Of a stretch of 64,000 nt of DNA, positions 44,666 through 55,700 are shown in pieces. Position numbers and translations under genes: made by a program. This DNA comes from Chionoecetes opilio (taxonomy: Eukaryota; Arthropoda; Malacostraca; Decapoda; Majidae). A model generated the notes under the pieces. The model was not told where the DNA came from. It saw only the letters and a list, made by a program, of their open reading frames with translations, and searched no databases. Position 1 is the stretch's first letter. The number at the start of each line of letters is the position of its first letter. The stretch covers positions 152,328 through 216,327 of the forward strand of contig JACEEZ010021744.1 in the NCBI GenBank assembly GCA_016584305.1. The letters run 5' to 3'.

Positions 44666-44785
44666 ATTGGGTACCCCCCCTCCAAAAAGTTTTTGCTTTG
44701 GCCCAAAGTATATGTGTTTGGGCCAAATTTGGTGCTTGGGCCAGCAGGTAACGATCATTGCCATAAAGCCCCACACTATAAGAGA

Positions 44786-45086
44786 TGTAGCCTATCGGAT
44801 GTCTAAAATTGCAGATGTTGCGGATGCGATATAAACTTTTACAATCTTGGGGAAGGTAGAAGGTAAAATCTTGGATGTTGGATGCTGATGCTGATGCTGA
44901 TGCAATATTGATGCAATTTTTGGGTTTTTTGCGGATTTAGGCTATCACATCACAAAATGTTACTTTTACCACTCCCACACTTTTTTTGGGAAGCATTTTA
45001 TTGTTTTTCTGGCTGGGAATTATAACCTGACATATAGTTGTTGTGTCTGTATTCTATGTATTTACTTTTGTTAGGTAATGTTACTA
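44786..45086. other. Spacer with GATGCT repeats
   Basis: TTGGATGCTGATGCTGATGC (about 44877-44902) and AT-rich sequence. No gene is seen. Confidence 0.6.
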
Positions 45087-45546
45087 CAGGGGAAACCTCG
45101 TTTATCCGGCACCCTCGGGGGGAGCGCATGCCGGATAACTCATTTTTCCGTTTGTTTTGAGTTACTCTTATAAAATCGCCCAAAAACCTTTTTTTTTTTT
45201 TTTTTTGTTTTTTTTTTTTTTTTTTTTTTTTTTCCATCACAAGGAACTGGCCAAGGGCACAACAAAAATTGGGTAACACAAAGCCCGCTTAGTTGCCAGT
45301 CCCTTAAAGAAGACAGTAAGAGAATAAAATAATAAAAAAGGGAGCCCAATTTAGTTCGGGAGGTTCTTGTTCCTTTTTCTTTTTGAAAAGATGTAAGTCA
45401 TAGGAAAGTGGAAAAATAGAATCAGGAAGAGAGTTCCAGAGTTTATCAGTGAGAAGAAGAAAAAAAAAAAAAAAGGCCTGGGTTGATTAGTGCCGTTGTT
45501 TTGAGGCTGCCGTCGTTTTAAATGCCGGTTAAACGAGGTTCTCCTG
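45087..45546. mobile_element. Pogo/Tigger-like (Tc1/mariner) MITE with TA target site
   Basis: The left end CAGGGGAAACCTCGTTTATC and the inverted right end CAGGAGAACCTCGTTTAACC are terminal repeats of about 26 bp flanked by TA on both sides. CAG-starting ends with CCTCGTTTATCCGGC are characteristic of pogo-like elements. The centre has two long poly(T) runs (about 45188-45232) and a GAGAGTTCCAGAGTTTATC segment. No transposase. Confidence 0.8.
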
Positions 45547-45573
45547 TACTAGGGTCTCGTTTCCATGCCATAA

Positions 45574-45660
45574 ACAGTAAACCCTCGCTATAACGGACAA
45601 TTTGGGGGGAGGGGTGATCCGATATATGCGATACTCCGTTATATCCGAAAAAGTAGAAGG
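45574..45660. mobile_element. One end of a second pogo/Tigger-like element
   Basis: CAGTAAACCCTCGCTATAAC followed by GGACAATTTGGGG, then GATACTCCGTTATATCCG, matches the style of Tigger termini. No matching right end was found before the next duplicated block starts near 45660, so it is probably truncated. Confidence 0.55.
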
Positions 45661-45990
45661 GGCAGCTGAATTTGAAGGAATGGTCTTCTTGCTTCTATAA
45701 GGGTAGGGTAAGGTAAGATAGGGTAAGGTAGGTAGGGTAAGGCTTCTTGAAGGTAGGCAGGTAGGCAGGTCACACGTGGAACGAGGTAACGCACGTGAGA
45801 GCTACGGCGAGGGAAAACCGCACGGTATAAGCGGTACATACTTTGCTATGTGGTCGTTTTAAATCTGCCTGAATTATTCTCTCTCTTACTTTCTTGACTT
45901 TTTATCATTTAAAGCATAAAACAATATAAAACAAACTTGTAGTGGCAAACATATATAAACAATAATAATCATATTCATTACATACTTATT

Positions 45991-46363
45991 GGGGGAGGCG
46001 GTAGCGGAGTGGTTAGCGTCTCCGACTGGCGTTCTCGGTGACCCGAGTTCGATCCCCGAAGAAACACAAAACCTTTCTGCATCGTCGAGTGGCCTAAGAA
46101 CACCCACATGCTGCCCATTAACTCTACCTTCGATTGTGGGGGCATCGGAGGACACAGGGAGGGCGGCATGAGCCTCTAATCACAGGCGTCACTATTTGAA
46201 TCCTGCCTGCGCCACCACGGGCGAGGACCAACCATCATCACAGCCCTCAAGTGAACCTCCAGAGCCTACCATTCGAGCCCTGGGTTACCACTACCTACAG
46301 GCGCTATAGGCACAATTATGTATAAAAAAAAAAAAAATATATAAAAAAAAAAAAAAAAAAAAA
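45991..46363 (+). mobile_element. tRNA-derived SINE family D, copy III paralog
   Basis: Near-identical to 6363-6717, with the same head and B box and a broken poly(A) tail. Confidence 0.85.
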
Positions 46364-46735
46364 TACTAATGAGAACAATGTTTTATTAGTTCTGTCATTA
46401 CTAATATTACTTTCTGGAGGAAGAGGAGGAGGAGGAAGTGCCAATGAAGAAGAGGAGGAGGAGGAAGAGTGATAATGATAATAATATTGTATTTATCTTC
46501 TACGTCTGTTCATTGGCGATGCATGTTGAACCTATTATCACCTACCCCTCTCTCTCTCTCTCTCTCTCTCTTCTTCATTTTTCCCTCTGTAATCTGTGAA
46601 ATAAAACATTGAACACAATTATTCATGAAGTGGCTTTTATTGATATTCTTAACCCCTCACAAGTGGCGTTGTTATATGCCTGGCAAGCCCCTCACCCACC
46701 ACCACAAGCACAACCCACACACAGCCACTCCCTCC

Positions 46736-47761
46736 TCACAGGTGTGTCTGGATATGCTTGGCAACACGACTCTTGGTAGGAAAACACTTGCCACAAATAT
46801 CACACTTGTACTTCCTCTCACCAGTGTGGGTGAGCATGTGTTCGTTAAGATGGCCCTTCTGAGTAAATGTTTTCCTACACTCCTGACACTCAAAGTTTCT
46901 CTCACCAGTGTGGGTTTGAGCATGTGTCTGTTAAGATCGCTCTTGGGGTAAATGTTTTCCTACACTCCTGACACCCCAAAGTTTCTCTCACCAGTGTGGG
47001 TAAACCATGTGTGTGTTAAGACTGCCCTTCTGAGTAAATGTTTTCCTACACTCCTGACACTCAAAGTTTCTTCACCAGTGTGGGGTGAGCATGTGTCTGT
47101 TAAGATCGCTCTTGTGGGTAAATGTTTTTCAAAACACTCCTGACCACTCAAAGTTTCTCTCACCAGTGTGGGGTGACCATGTGCTGGTTAGAGGGCTCTT
47201 GCAGGTAAATTTTTTCCTCCCACTTGGCACTCAAAGTTTCTCTCACCAGTGGGGGTGAGAATGTGGCTGTTTAAGATGGGCTCTTTTGGGTAAATGTATT
47301 CCTACACTCTGACACTCAAAGTTTCTCTCACCAGGTGGGTGAGCATGGTTTGTTAAAGGGACTGCCCTCGGGTAATTTTTTTCCTACACTCCTGACACTC
47401 AAATTTTCTCTCACCAGTGTGGGTGACCATGTGGCTGTTAAGATGGCTTTTGGGCAGGTAAATGTTTTCCTACACTCTGGCACTCGAAGTTTCTCTCACT
47501 AGTGTGAGTGAGCATTTTGGGTGTTAAGATTGCTCTTCAGGGTAAAATGTTTTCCTACACTTCCTGGCACTCAAAGTTTCTCTCACCATTTGTGAGTGAG
47601 CATGTGCCTCCTAAGATCACCTTTCCCAGTGAACACTTTGCCACAGTGGTCACACCTCAGCCCGTCTTGCGTGTATGGGTAAGGATGTGTGCATTAAGCC
47701 AGCCTTGCTGGACCCACACTTTGCCACAGTCATCACAAGTGTAGGTCCTCACGCCCTCCAT
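46736..47761 (-). pseudogene. Decayed paralog of the C2H2 zinc-finger gene
   Basis: The start ATG (47761) and stop position (46736-46738) correspond to those of 7130-8062, and finger text is visible throughout: FECQEC..., HTGERN and SRVAKHIQTH-type ends. The frame is broken by numerous one- or two-base indels in almost every finger, for example near 46915, 46975, 47085, 47215, 47290, 47350 and 47455. The number of fingers appears similar to the intact copy. An upstream open stretch on the minus strand (47951-47769) reads MPACVLTATNVTGAEVLRSA and continues to VPAGPADAST, parallel to the sequence upstream of the intact gene. The density of indels could be true decay or base-calling error in a low-quality assembly region. 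This protein cannot be made as written. Confidence 0.8.
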
Positions 47762-48714
47762 TGTAGCACTACTTCTGCCAGCACCCTGTGGTGGAGGCGT
47801 CAGCTGGTCCTGCAGGAACCCCGGTGGAGGCCCCGGGGATGAACCAAGCGTTCCTTAATACAAGGGAAGCCGGGAGGAGTCCTGGCGTGGGCGCCGACCT
47901 GAGCACCTCAGCACCTGTAACATTGGTGGCCGTCAGCACACAAGCAGGCAAGTGCTTCCTTGAAGGGTGCTTCCTGCTTCACCTCCAGCTAACACCAGCC
48001 ATGTTTGCAGCCAAGGAGTAAGGCCAGCACAGGAGCCTCACGCCCACCCCCTCTACATGGTGGAGGAGTGGAGTGGTGAGTGGCTAGTGACCTTCAATGC
48101 GGCAAGTGTGGACTAAGCCTTGCACATCAGGCACAAACCAATAATGGGTAATGGGGGAGATAATGGGGGAGTGAGAGAGAGGGGCGGGCTGGCTCTCTTT
48201 TCAATAAACAGGGGAAGGACAGAATATGAAACATGAATATTCTTCTATTCAATTTAATTTGCTCAGGAATGTGTACATACAGTGCATAAGTAAAAACAGA
48301 ACTATACAGTAAATAAATTTCCATTAAATCAATACATACACATAAAGAAAGAGAGAGAGGAGGGGGGGCAGAGGTCAATCCCTGCCATGGGATACAGACA
48401 AGTGACCGCTTCCCTCCAGCCCACCTGTCCCTAAGGGCTCATTTGCCACCGACACACATTTTCACTTAAAAATAAATATAATTAATAGAAAAAATATTTC
48501 AGAAACCCTTTCATTGATTGAAAAGCATTTTTAGTGCAAAAGCGTCTGTGTAGTTTGTTTTTAGATCAGGGTGGGTTTTTTTAAAGAATCTTTGCTACTC
48601 TTAGCACTCTGAGCACTCTGAGTTGCTCTGAGTGCAAAGAATGTTTATGAGATGTGGCAAAATGTTGAGTGGCGGGACAGCCAGAGTACTCAGATGAGCT
48701 TTGAGTTGCTATGA

Positions 48715-48785
48715 GTAGAACATATGAACATAAAAAATAGAAGCTACAAAAGGCCGTAGACCTACAGCGCTAGTTCGTTTAAGGA
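48715..48785 (-). mobile_element. LINE 3-prime terminal fragment, copy III paralog
   Basis: Degenerate counterpart of 9020-9110 (GAAGCTACAAAAGGCCG, then GACCTACAGCGCTAG). Confidence 0.6.
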
Positions 48786-49134
48786 AAAATAGTTTTTTAA
48801 TACTTGTTAGGCAAAGCTTAGCCCACAGAGTATAGAATAAGGCGGTTTTTGCGGGGAGCAAGAGAAATTTTTCTTGCAGGATAAAACATTTTGCTTGCGT
48901 CAATCATCCTGAGAAGATGCTTTCCAACCGGGAAGAGATTTCTTGCTGGAGAAATGAAATATAGAAAAGATGAAGGAAGGAGGAAGGAAGGATGGGAAAG
49001 GGAAAATGGAAGGATGGGGAAAGGGAAAGGGAAAGGAAGGAAGGAAATTTCAATAATAGGAAGAACCAGAAACAGAAAAAATTTAAAATAATCAAAAGAA
49101 AAAAATTATAATGTAAAAAAAAAAACTCAGTTAC

Positions 49135-49726
49135 TTATGGCACTCTCTCTCTCTCTCTCTCTCTCTCTCCCACTTCTGTTACTTGGACTTCTCTCTCCAC
49201 TTCCTGTTACTGTAGGCACTTCTCTCTCTCTCCAACTCCTGTTACTTATGGCACTTCTCTCTCTCTCAATTCGTACTTAGGGGATTCTCTCCCTCTCTCT
49301 CCAATATGTTAATTATGGACTTCTCTCTCCTCTCACTACTGTTACTATGGCACTTCTCTCTCTCTTTCTCTCTCCACTTACTTTAATTATGCCAATTCTC
49401 TCTCTCTCTCTCCACTTACTGTTACTTATGGCACTTCTCTCTTTCTCTCTTCCCTTACGTTACTTATGGCACTTTCTCTCTCTTCTCTCTCTCCAATTCT
49501 GTTACTTATGGCACTTCTCTCTCTCTCTCTCTCTCCACTTACTGTTAATTATGGCACTTCTCTCTCTCTCTCTCCACTTACTGTTACTTATGGCACTTCT
49601 CTCTCTCTCTCTCCACTTCCTGTTACTTATGGCACTTCTCTCTCTCTCTCTCTCTCCACTTCCTGTTACTTAAGACACTTCTCTCTCTCCACTTCCTGTT
49701 ACTTAAGGCACCTCTCTCTCTCCTCT
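49135..49726. repeat. CT-rich minisatellite, units of about 45-50 bp
   Basis: Each unit has CACTTMCTGTTACTTATGGC followed by a CT run, about twelve units. Copy II has only a short CT run in the same place (about 9853-9868), so the array arose or expanded in copy III. Confidence 0.9.
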
Positions 49727-50669
49727 CATAATAGTATAGCCATTCTACAAACAACAACTACTACTACTACTACAACTACTATTATTACTACTACTACTAC
49801 TACTACCACTACCACAACCACCACTACCAACAGTCAGTTCGTACACAAGTTGTTTCGTACACTAGTAGATTCGTACACCAAAAAGTTGTTTCGTAGTCTA
49901 TAGGAAACCATAGTCGTTTCGTACACTCAGCTCAGAGTTTAACTTTACTATTATTTACGAAACGACACCAGGTATGTACGAAAAAACTCAAAATCAGTGT
50001 ACGAAACAACTTGTGTACGAAACTCCCTATAACTGTAGTTCACACCTATTAACAACCATTTCGTACAAAGACTAGTAATAGTACTACTATTACTACTTCA
50101 GCACTACCACCAGTACCAACAGTCAGTTCGTACAAAGACGAGTGCCAGATTCATCCAAAACACATTACAACTATGCAGGAAAACGCCACTCTGGTGATAT
50201 TTTTGTAATTTGTTCATTTATAGCCCTACTATGACACAGACTCTCCAGATAGCCCCTTCTTACTTTCCTGAAATCATGGATGTAGACATTTAAGTGTTAA
50301 CGCCACCACACGTCTGTACAGCGAAAACAACGTTGTCCTGGCGACTTTAGTGTTATCTACGGTAGAATTTCTTCCATGTAATCTGGAGAGGATGGACTTG
50401 TATGTGTGTGTGTGTGTGTGTGTGGTGTGTGTGTGTGTGTGTGTGTACATGTGTGTGTGTATGGTGTGGTGTGTCTGTATGTGTTTGTGTGTGTGTGTAC
50501 ATGTGTGTGTGTCTGTATGTGTGTACATGTGTGTGTGTCTGTATGTGTGTACATGTGGTGTGGTGTCTGTATGTGTGTGTGTCGTGTGTGTGTGTTGTTT
50601 TGTTGTGTGTGTGTGGTGTGTGTGTGTGTGTGTGTGTGTGCGCATGTTGTGTGTGTCTGTGTGTGTGTC

Positions 50670-50713
<44 letters not shown>

Positions 50714-50828
50714 TGTGTGTGTGTGTGTGTGTTGTTTGGGGGAAGGGGGAGAATGTGGGCAAATGCTACCGTAGAAATAGACCGAAACAACTTGTGCACG
50801 AACTGACTCCACCCTTCTGGTCCTAGTG
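49727..50828. repeat. TG module of duplicated unit, copy III
   Basis: Parallel to 9870-10865, with the GTACGAA-rich stretch (about 49845-50075) and a TG array (about 50401-50731) that has more TATG, CATG and GTTTTG variants than copy II. Confidence 0.9.
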
Positions 50829-51126
50829 TTACCTTACCTTTACCTTGATACCTTTGAAGAATCTTGCCCGTTATCGGCGGAGTTGAGGTGGTCCTCCACT
50901 CATTCCAGGTGTAGTATGTAGCTCCCTGTTCCTTGCCTCCAGGACCACTGAAGGTAAACTGTTGTCATGGGAGCTACTGTAGCCTGGCGTGGGTGGTTGG
51001 TCTGGGATGTCAGCCAGCCACTTGTCAAGGTGATGTTTGAAGGTGTCCGTGGTGACGCCCGTTAGGTCCCGAATGTGTCTTGGGGCACAATTGAAGAGCC
51101 GTACACCATTGTGGGAGAAGCTGTGG
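50829..51126 (-). pseudogene. LINE ORF C-terminal fragment, private to copy III
   Basis: On the minus strand the frame reads HNGVRLFNCAPRHIRDLTG and then TFKHHLDKWLADIPDQP. This kind of C-terminus is found in CR1/L2-like LINE ORF2 proteins. It ends in a GGTAAAGGTAAGGTAA simple-repeat tail at 50829. About 95 codons are open but start in flanking DNA. It is a short 5-prime-truncated insertion at the same junction where copies I and II have other inserts. Confidence 0.7.
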
Positions 51127-51139
51127 TGTAAAATAATAA

Positions 51140-51410
51140 CAATAAAATAAATTAACAAAGAAAAAAAATCGCATCTTGAACGTCACAAAAAGTAAATTCG
51201 GACAATTTCCTTCCACCCCCATCACCAAAATCCCATAAAACCACCAATATCCCAAAAAAAACCCGATAATTCCCACAGAAACCCACCAAATTACCCTGAA
51301 ATATGGAGCTACAAACACGTCTTTACATAACCCTTAATAGACCTTTAATTAAAGGTGACACAAGGTTAACTACGCGCTATAAAGGTGTGGGAGTGTATGA
51401 TAGTACTCAC
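51140..51410. repeat. Intron-side flank of the exon-like module, copy III
   Basis: Matches 2430-2580 and 11520-11729, including AACTACGCGCTATAAAGGTG. On the minus strand it would lie downstream of the splice-donor-like GTGAGT. No second exon was recognised. Confidence 0.7.
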
Positions 51411-51501
51411 TCGTTAGGTATTGTGGTATCTTCGATGATAACTAGTCGTCATCGTCCGAGTTGTAACTATTGTCGACGTCCATTTGTTGTGGGTCGGCCA
51501 T
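51411..51501 (-). pseudogene. Exon-like module copy III, one-base deletion
   Basis: The ATG at 51501 has good context (CCAAGATGGCC), and the frame opens MADPQQMDVDNSYNSDD. A one-base deletion within the Asp run turns the next codons into a stop, where copies I and II continue to VVIIEDTTIPNE. The GTGAGT donor-like sequence at 51405-51410 is kept. Upstream on this strand lie CGAGCACGAGCACG repeats and CT arrays. Each of the three copies carries a different lesion and the consensus is open. Protein unknown; acidic and short. Confidence 0.5.
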
Positions 51502-51549
51502 CTTGGTGGCTGTGGGAAGCCACGAGCACGAGCACGAGTTGCGACTTTC

Positions 51550-51576
51550 TCTGTCTGTCTGTCTGTCTCTCTCTCG

Positions 51577-51608
<32 letters not shown>

Positions 51609-51641
51609 GTCTGTCTGTCTATTTCTCTCTTATTCTTTCTG

Positions 51642-51697
<56 letters not shown>
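51550..51697. repeat. CTGT/CT microsatellite
   Basis: Counterpart of 3761-4389 and 11879-12290, without a SINE. Confidence 0.9.
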
Positions 51698-51734
51698 ATA
51701 CTTGAATACTTGTAAGGGATTGGATTATATTAGG

Positions 51735-52049
51735 TAAAAGGTAAATGGGGCATACGCGTGGCCTCGGTGCTCATCTCCGTGGCATCAGCCCTTGTGCCTG
51801 TGGTACCCCGGGACACAGCTAGGGCTAGTGCAAGGATATATACTATCCTTGGGCTAGTGTGACATCCGGGTTACCACAGTTACCTTCCCCAGGTTTCCCC
51901 AGGTTTCCCCAGGTAGCCCTACCCATTTATCAACTATCCCAGAAAGAAGGATGAACAGCTGATTGGGCTGCACGCCGACTGCCCTGGCCGGGATTCGAAC
52001 CAGGGCCCACAGATTCGTAGGTAGGCACGCTAGCCACTACACCACATGT
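51735..52049 (-). mobile_element. tRNA-derived SINE (family C), copy III paralog
   Basis: Uninterrupted copy. A roughly 30-bp AGCTAGGGC...GGGCTAGTG duplication-like insert sits at about 51817-51858. Head and B box are as at 4421-4700. Confidence 0.85.
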
Positions 52050-52097
52050 CATGTCGAAACTAACATGTCAAAATTATTTTATCCATCGTTGAAAATC

Positions 52098-52102
<5 letters not shown>

Positions 52103-52160
<58 letters not shown>
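52103..52160. repeat. CA microsatellite
   Basis: (CA)n tract directly before the Val-like SINE. Confidence 0.95.
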
Positions 52161-52161
<1 letters not shown>

Positions 52162-52480
52162 GGTACTCCGTGGTGTAGGGGAAGCACGCTCGGTTCACAA
52201 CCGAGAAGTCCCGGGTTCGATCCCCAGGCGGAGCGGAAACATATGGGCTGTTTCCTTAAACCTTAGCCCCTGTCCACCCAGCAGTGAATGGGTACCGGGT
52301 GTTAGCCGGGGTTTGTGACCTGCTCTCCGGGGTGCTGGCTTCGGCCAAAACTAAGCACTAAGGATGAATGATAAAAAAAAAAAGTTGATGTGGAGACGGG
52401 GCCATACGAGCGTTGCTCTGGCCCTGTAAAATACAACTAGATGGACACAACTAGATGAATACACACACACACACACACAC
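52161..52480 (+). mobile_element. tRNA-derived SINE family V1, then CA array
   Basis: Complete head with anticodon loop TTCACAA. A 10-bp duplication of the ACAACTAGATG end is present near 52431-52460, followed by (AC)n. Confidence 0.85.
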
Positions 52481-52516
52481 GTACGACACATCAGTGAATT
52501 AACAATAACAAGTCAT

Positions 52517-52585
52517 TAAGAACATAAGGAAGCTACAAGAGGCCGTGAGACCTACACGTGGTAGTTCCTGTTACTTAACGAAAAT
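52517..52585 (-). mobile_element. LINE 3-prime terminal fragment
   Basis: Same AAGGAAGCTACAAGAGGCCG segment, paralogous to 14524-14590. Confidence 0.6.
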
Positions 52586-52617
52586 GTAAAATGTCAGCCG
52601 TGTCTGTAGAGGAAAAT

Positions 52618-52772
52618 AGTCTCCGAGCATACAAAACCTGATTTATTAAGGAAACTCTTCACCAATAAGGGATAAACTAATATATTATAGCTTCTACATA
52701 TATCCAAGGCCATTTTGAACCCTGAATAGATCTGTTATTTAGCCGTGAATGTTTATATAAATACTACAAAAC
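52618..52772. repeat. 183-bp satellite, left part of interrupted array
   Basis: One monomer from 52628, broken near AGCGGCCA by the transposon at 52800-56123. The array resumes at 56132. Confidence 0.85.
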
Positions 52773-55700
52773 AGCGGCCAATTTGCGGCCAACAAATTTT
52801 AGACCTGTTCAGAAAACAATTTTTTCCTATTTTTATACCCCCCTGCAAGGTTTCCCATGCTTTTTGACCTGGAAAAGCCGAAAATCAGAACCATTTTGAG
52901 CTAAAATGTCAGAAACCTTTGCCTCATTGGACCTCAAGATATTAAGCCCGCGACAGTAGAAAAGCGCCTAATTTTGCCTTCCACCAGACTTTTTTTCACC
53001 TGAGACTTTTGTTACAATTGGGATAGAACAACAAATTGGGGTATCAATTGAAGCATTTTTAATATTATTTCTGAAAAAACAATCCAAGTAAACATTCAAG
53101 AAAAAAAGACATCATATCCAGAAAAAAAGCAAAATTTCTGAAAATTTCATATAAATTTCATAAATATTACAATCTTGACATCAAAAAATGTGTGACAAAG
53201 ACTCTAAAAACTATTTTCAAGTGGCAGAAAACTCTATTGTCTATGTCAGAAGGACACTTCACAGTCATTTTTTCAGAGTTTGCTTCTTGAAGCTATCAAA
53301 TCGCTCACGGTTGTATTCCACAGTTTGAAGAAGGTACTGTTTTTGCTGAGAATCTGTGGTAATGATGTTTGCGAAATCAGTCATCATCTTGACTCCCCGC
53401 TCAGCAATGTCATTCACTACTTTTACATTGCTGACATATTCCAGGGCCTTGCTGTAGTCATCACTCCTTGGCCATGTCGCCACAGGTTGCAGAAGCCAGT
53501 CATACTCAATGCCAAGGGTGTCAAGCAGAAGATGACTCTGTGGACCAACTAGATCAGCCAGAGTCGTCTTGGCTGTAACCTGAGGGAACATAGGTTTCCC
53601 TCGTCTGAAGCTATCTGGCTTCTCAGTGGCGTGCAGCTTGGCAGCAATGTCCTGCTTCTCTTTGTCACTGAGTCTGCTACCGAAGAGAGCGAACGGCACA
53701 ACCTCCTGTGTCAGGTACCACTTGTGGTTTTCAAGTTTTTGTAGCACTGCCTGAGCAATCTCTGGATCTGTTCTCTTGAACTTCATCATGTCCTTCATGA
53801 ACTGCAGATCATTTGCAGGAGCATCTGCAGCAAGTGTAGATGACATCCACATGGGTGTATAGAACAGTCCTAGGAAGAGGTTGAGGCGTTCCAGCTTCAC
53901 AACAGTTTTCTTCATCGTACTCCAGCTGCTCAGCAAACATGAACATCTTCATAGAATACAGGTTTCTGGCCATCCACCTGGCCTGATGAATGGCTCCAGG
54001 ACGACTCCAGTGGATTCCGCGGGGAGGCGTGTCTCCAAGGACGATCAGTGTAAGCTCAGCCATCTCCGGTAGTCAGCTCTAGGAGGCTTCTCCGACCTCA
54101 GGATTTCCTGTAGTATTTCCTTGCACTCTTTCTTCTTTTTTATTCAACCATTTTTGTCTGATGGACAGGGTTGTAGGGTTGTCTGTGGTAAGATCTGTCG
54201 CAAACGTCCTTGAAGTGCTTGAACCAAAGATTCTCTGGGCTCTTGACCTTGCCAAACAGATTCTCCCATACAGCACCAACCAGCACTTCTAGAATGTGGT
54301 GTCTGCAGGCCAGGTAGAACACCTTCCTGTCAAGCTGTTGCTCCAGAAGCTTGCAGCTCCCCGATGTACTCCACTGTTGCTGGCCGTTGTGTCAAACACA
54401 AGGGCAGTGATCACTCCAGTAAGCCCCATGCCTCCAGCAAATCATGGATGCCTCTGCCTGAGCCGTTCCTGTTGAGCTGTCTATCACTGGTACTCCCAGT
54501 AGCTTGCCTTCAGGATATGCAGGTGGTCCTGAGACAAGCACAGCCAGAGTCTCTGACGTGGTCCCAGGATCACTTCCCAGGACATCTCTCAGCATCTTGC
54601 CATCCCAGTGGAGAGCAGCATACTTGGGAGGGTCCTCGCTAAATGCTGCCATGTACTCCTGGCTGATGTGGTACCTTGTCAGCATCCTGTTCCGTCTCGT
54701 TGTTGAGGTTGAGATGACAAACTTGTCCAGGTCAGCTCCACCAGCCTTCAATGTAGCAGAGACTAAGGCTGTCACTTGATTGTCAGACAATCCCAGACGA
54801 TCAGCGGTACTGCAGATGTCAACACACTCCATGACCCTCCTGGGAAAGTGAGAGTCACAGTGTCTTGGTGATGTGAACATCCAGGACGAGGTTGTTGGTA
54901 ATCCATGTCCTCTGCATTCCCTTCACTGTCGGTTGGGTCAGCCCAGGTAGACACATCAGCAGCAGTCCTTCGCTGTGTGGCAGCTGAAAAATTGTAGAAA
55001 TTTTGTGACAAAATTCATATCTTGTTCCTCTCTCTGCTGCAGTCTTGCAGCCCTCTCTGCTTGCTGCTGGGACCGTGACTCAAATATCTTGTCATGACCA
55101 GACATGTGGGCCTTTCTCTCTGTCTTCTGATCCTGGTAGAACCTGATGTCCTTGTCCTTCTTCTCCTTGATAGCAGTCGGTTTCTCTCTATTTCCTGGAT
55201 GGCATCTGAAGCTCCTATGTCGAACAGGCTATCTAATTCCAGGACAAAGGCACTCCTTTTCCCTCCAGGGTCACCTGTTCTACCTTTATTCCTTGCTAGA
55301 TCTCTTGCTTTTTGTGAAGTGTCATGAAATGCTGCGCTGCATTGTACTTGGTCATGGTCTTGATCCTAGCCATCTGCCGAGAATGGGATGATAGCCTCCA
55401 CTGTTTCATTGGCGAGGTCTTGATGCTTAGGATTCCCTGTATTTTCTGGCAAACTCTGGAGATGGAGGAAGTACTGGAAGGCCTGTCTGTGGTGGGTAAC
55501 TGGGAGCCACTGATGCTGGATGATGGGTAGCCGATCAGGAAGGTTTCTGTAGCAGATCTAGTAGCAGGTCGGCGTGACGCTTGTCTCTGGACTGCAGGTG
55601 GAGGTTCTGAGATGTCAACTTTGCGTCCTCGGAGCTCCTTGCTTACTGCCATAGTGAAGTTATCTTGTGAAGTATCTCTGGATTTGTTAGCAGGTTTCAA

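Larger units (their letters stand above)
33208..44785 (+). mobile_element. Compound TIR element carrying an uncharacterised multicopy gene
   Basis: The left end (from TATAATAGTGGGGTGGCTTA, about 33211) and the right end (CCCCACACTATAAG, about 44769-44782) are inverted, imperfect copies for about 160 bp. Shared blocks are GCTGGCCCAATGCACC, CCAAATTTGGT and GGGGGGTACCCGATTTTAAA. Inside the termini lie AGGTCA-rich subterminal repeats on both sides and a single decayed gene. Two nested insertions (34062-35537 and 38269-42906) account for about 6.1 kb, leaving roughly 5.5 kb. Termini around one long gene indicate a DNA transposon. The superfamily is unknown and no target duplication was identified with confidence. 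Confidence 0.6.
45660..49130. repeat. Zinc-finger block of duplicated unit, copy III
   Basis: Collinear with 5366-9840. It lacks the 679-bp Harbinger-like MITE and has a short GGAA array. From about 46900 on it carries very many single-base indels relative to copy II, far more than the flanking blocks show. Confidence 0.9.

Noticed and set aside
49135..49726. CRISPR-like array
   Set aside because: Units of about 45-50 bp have CT runs instead of unique spacers, and the DNA is clearly eukaryotic; no cas genes.
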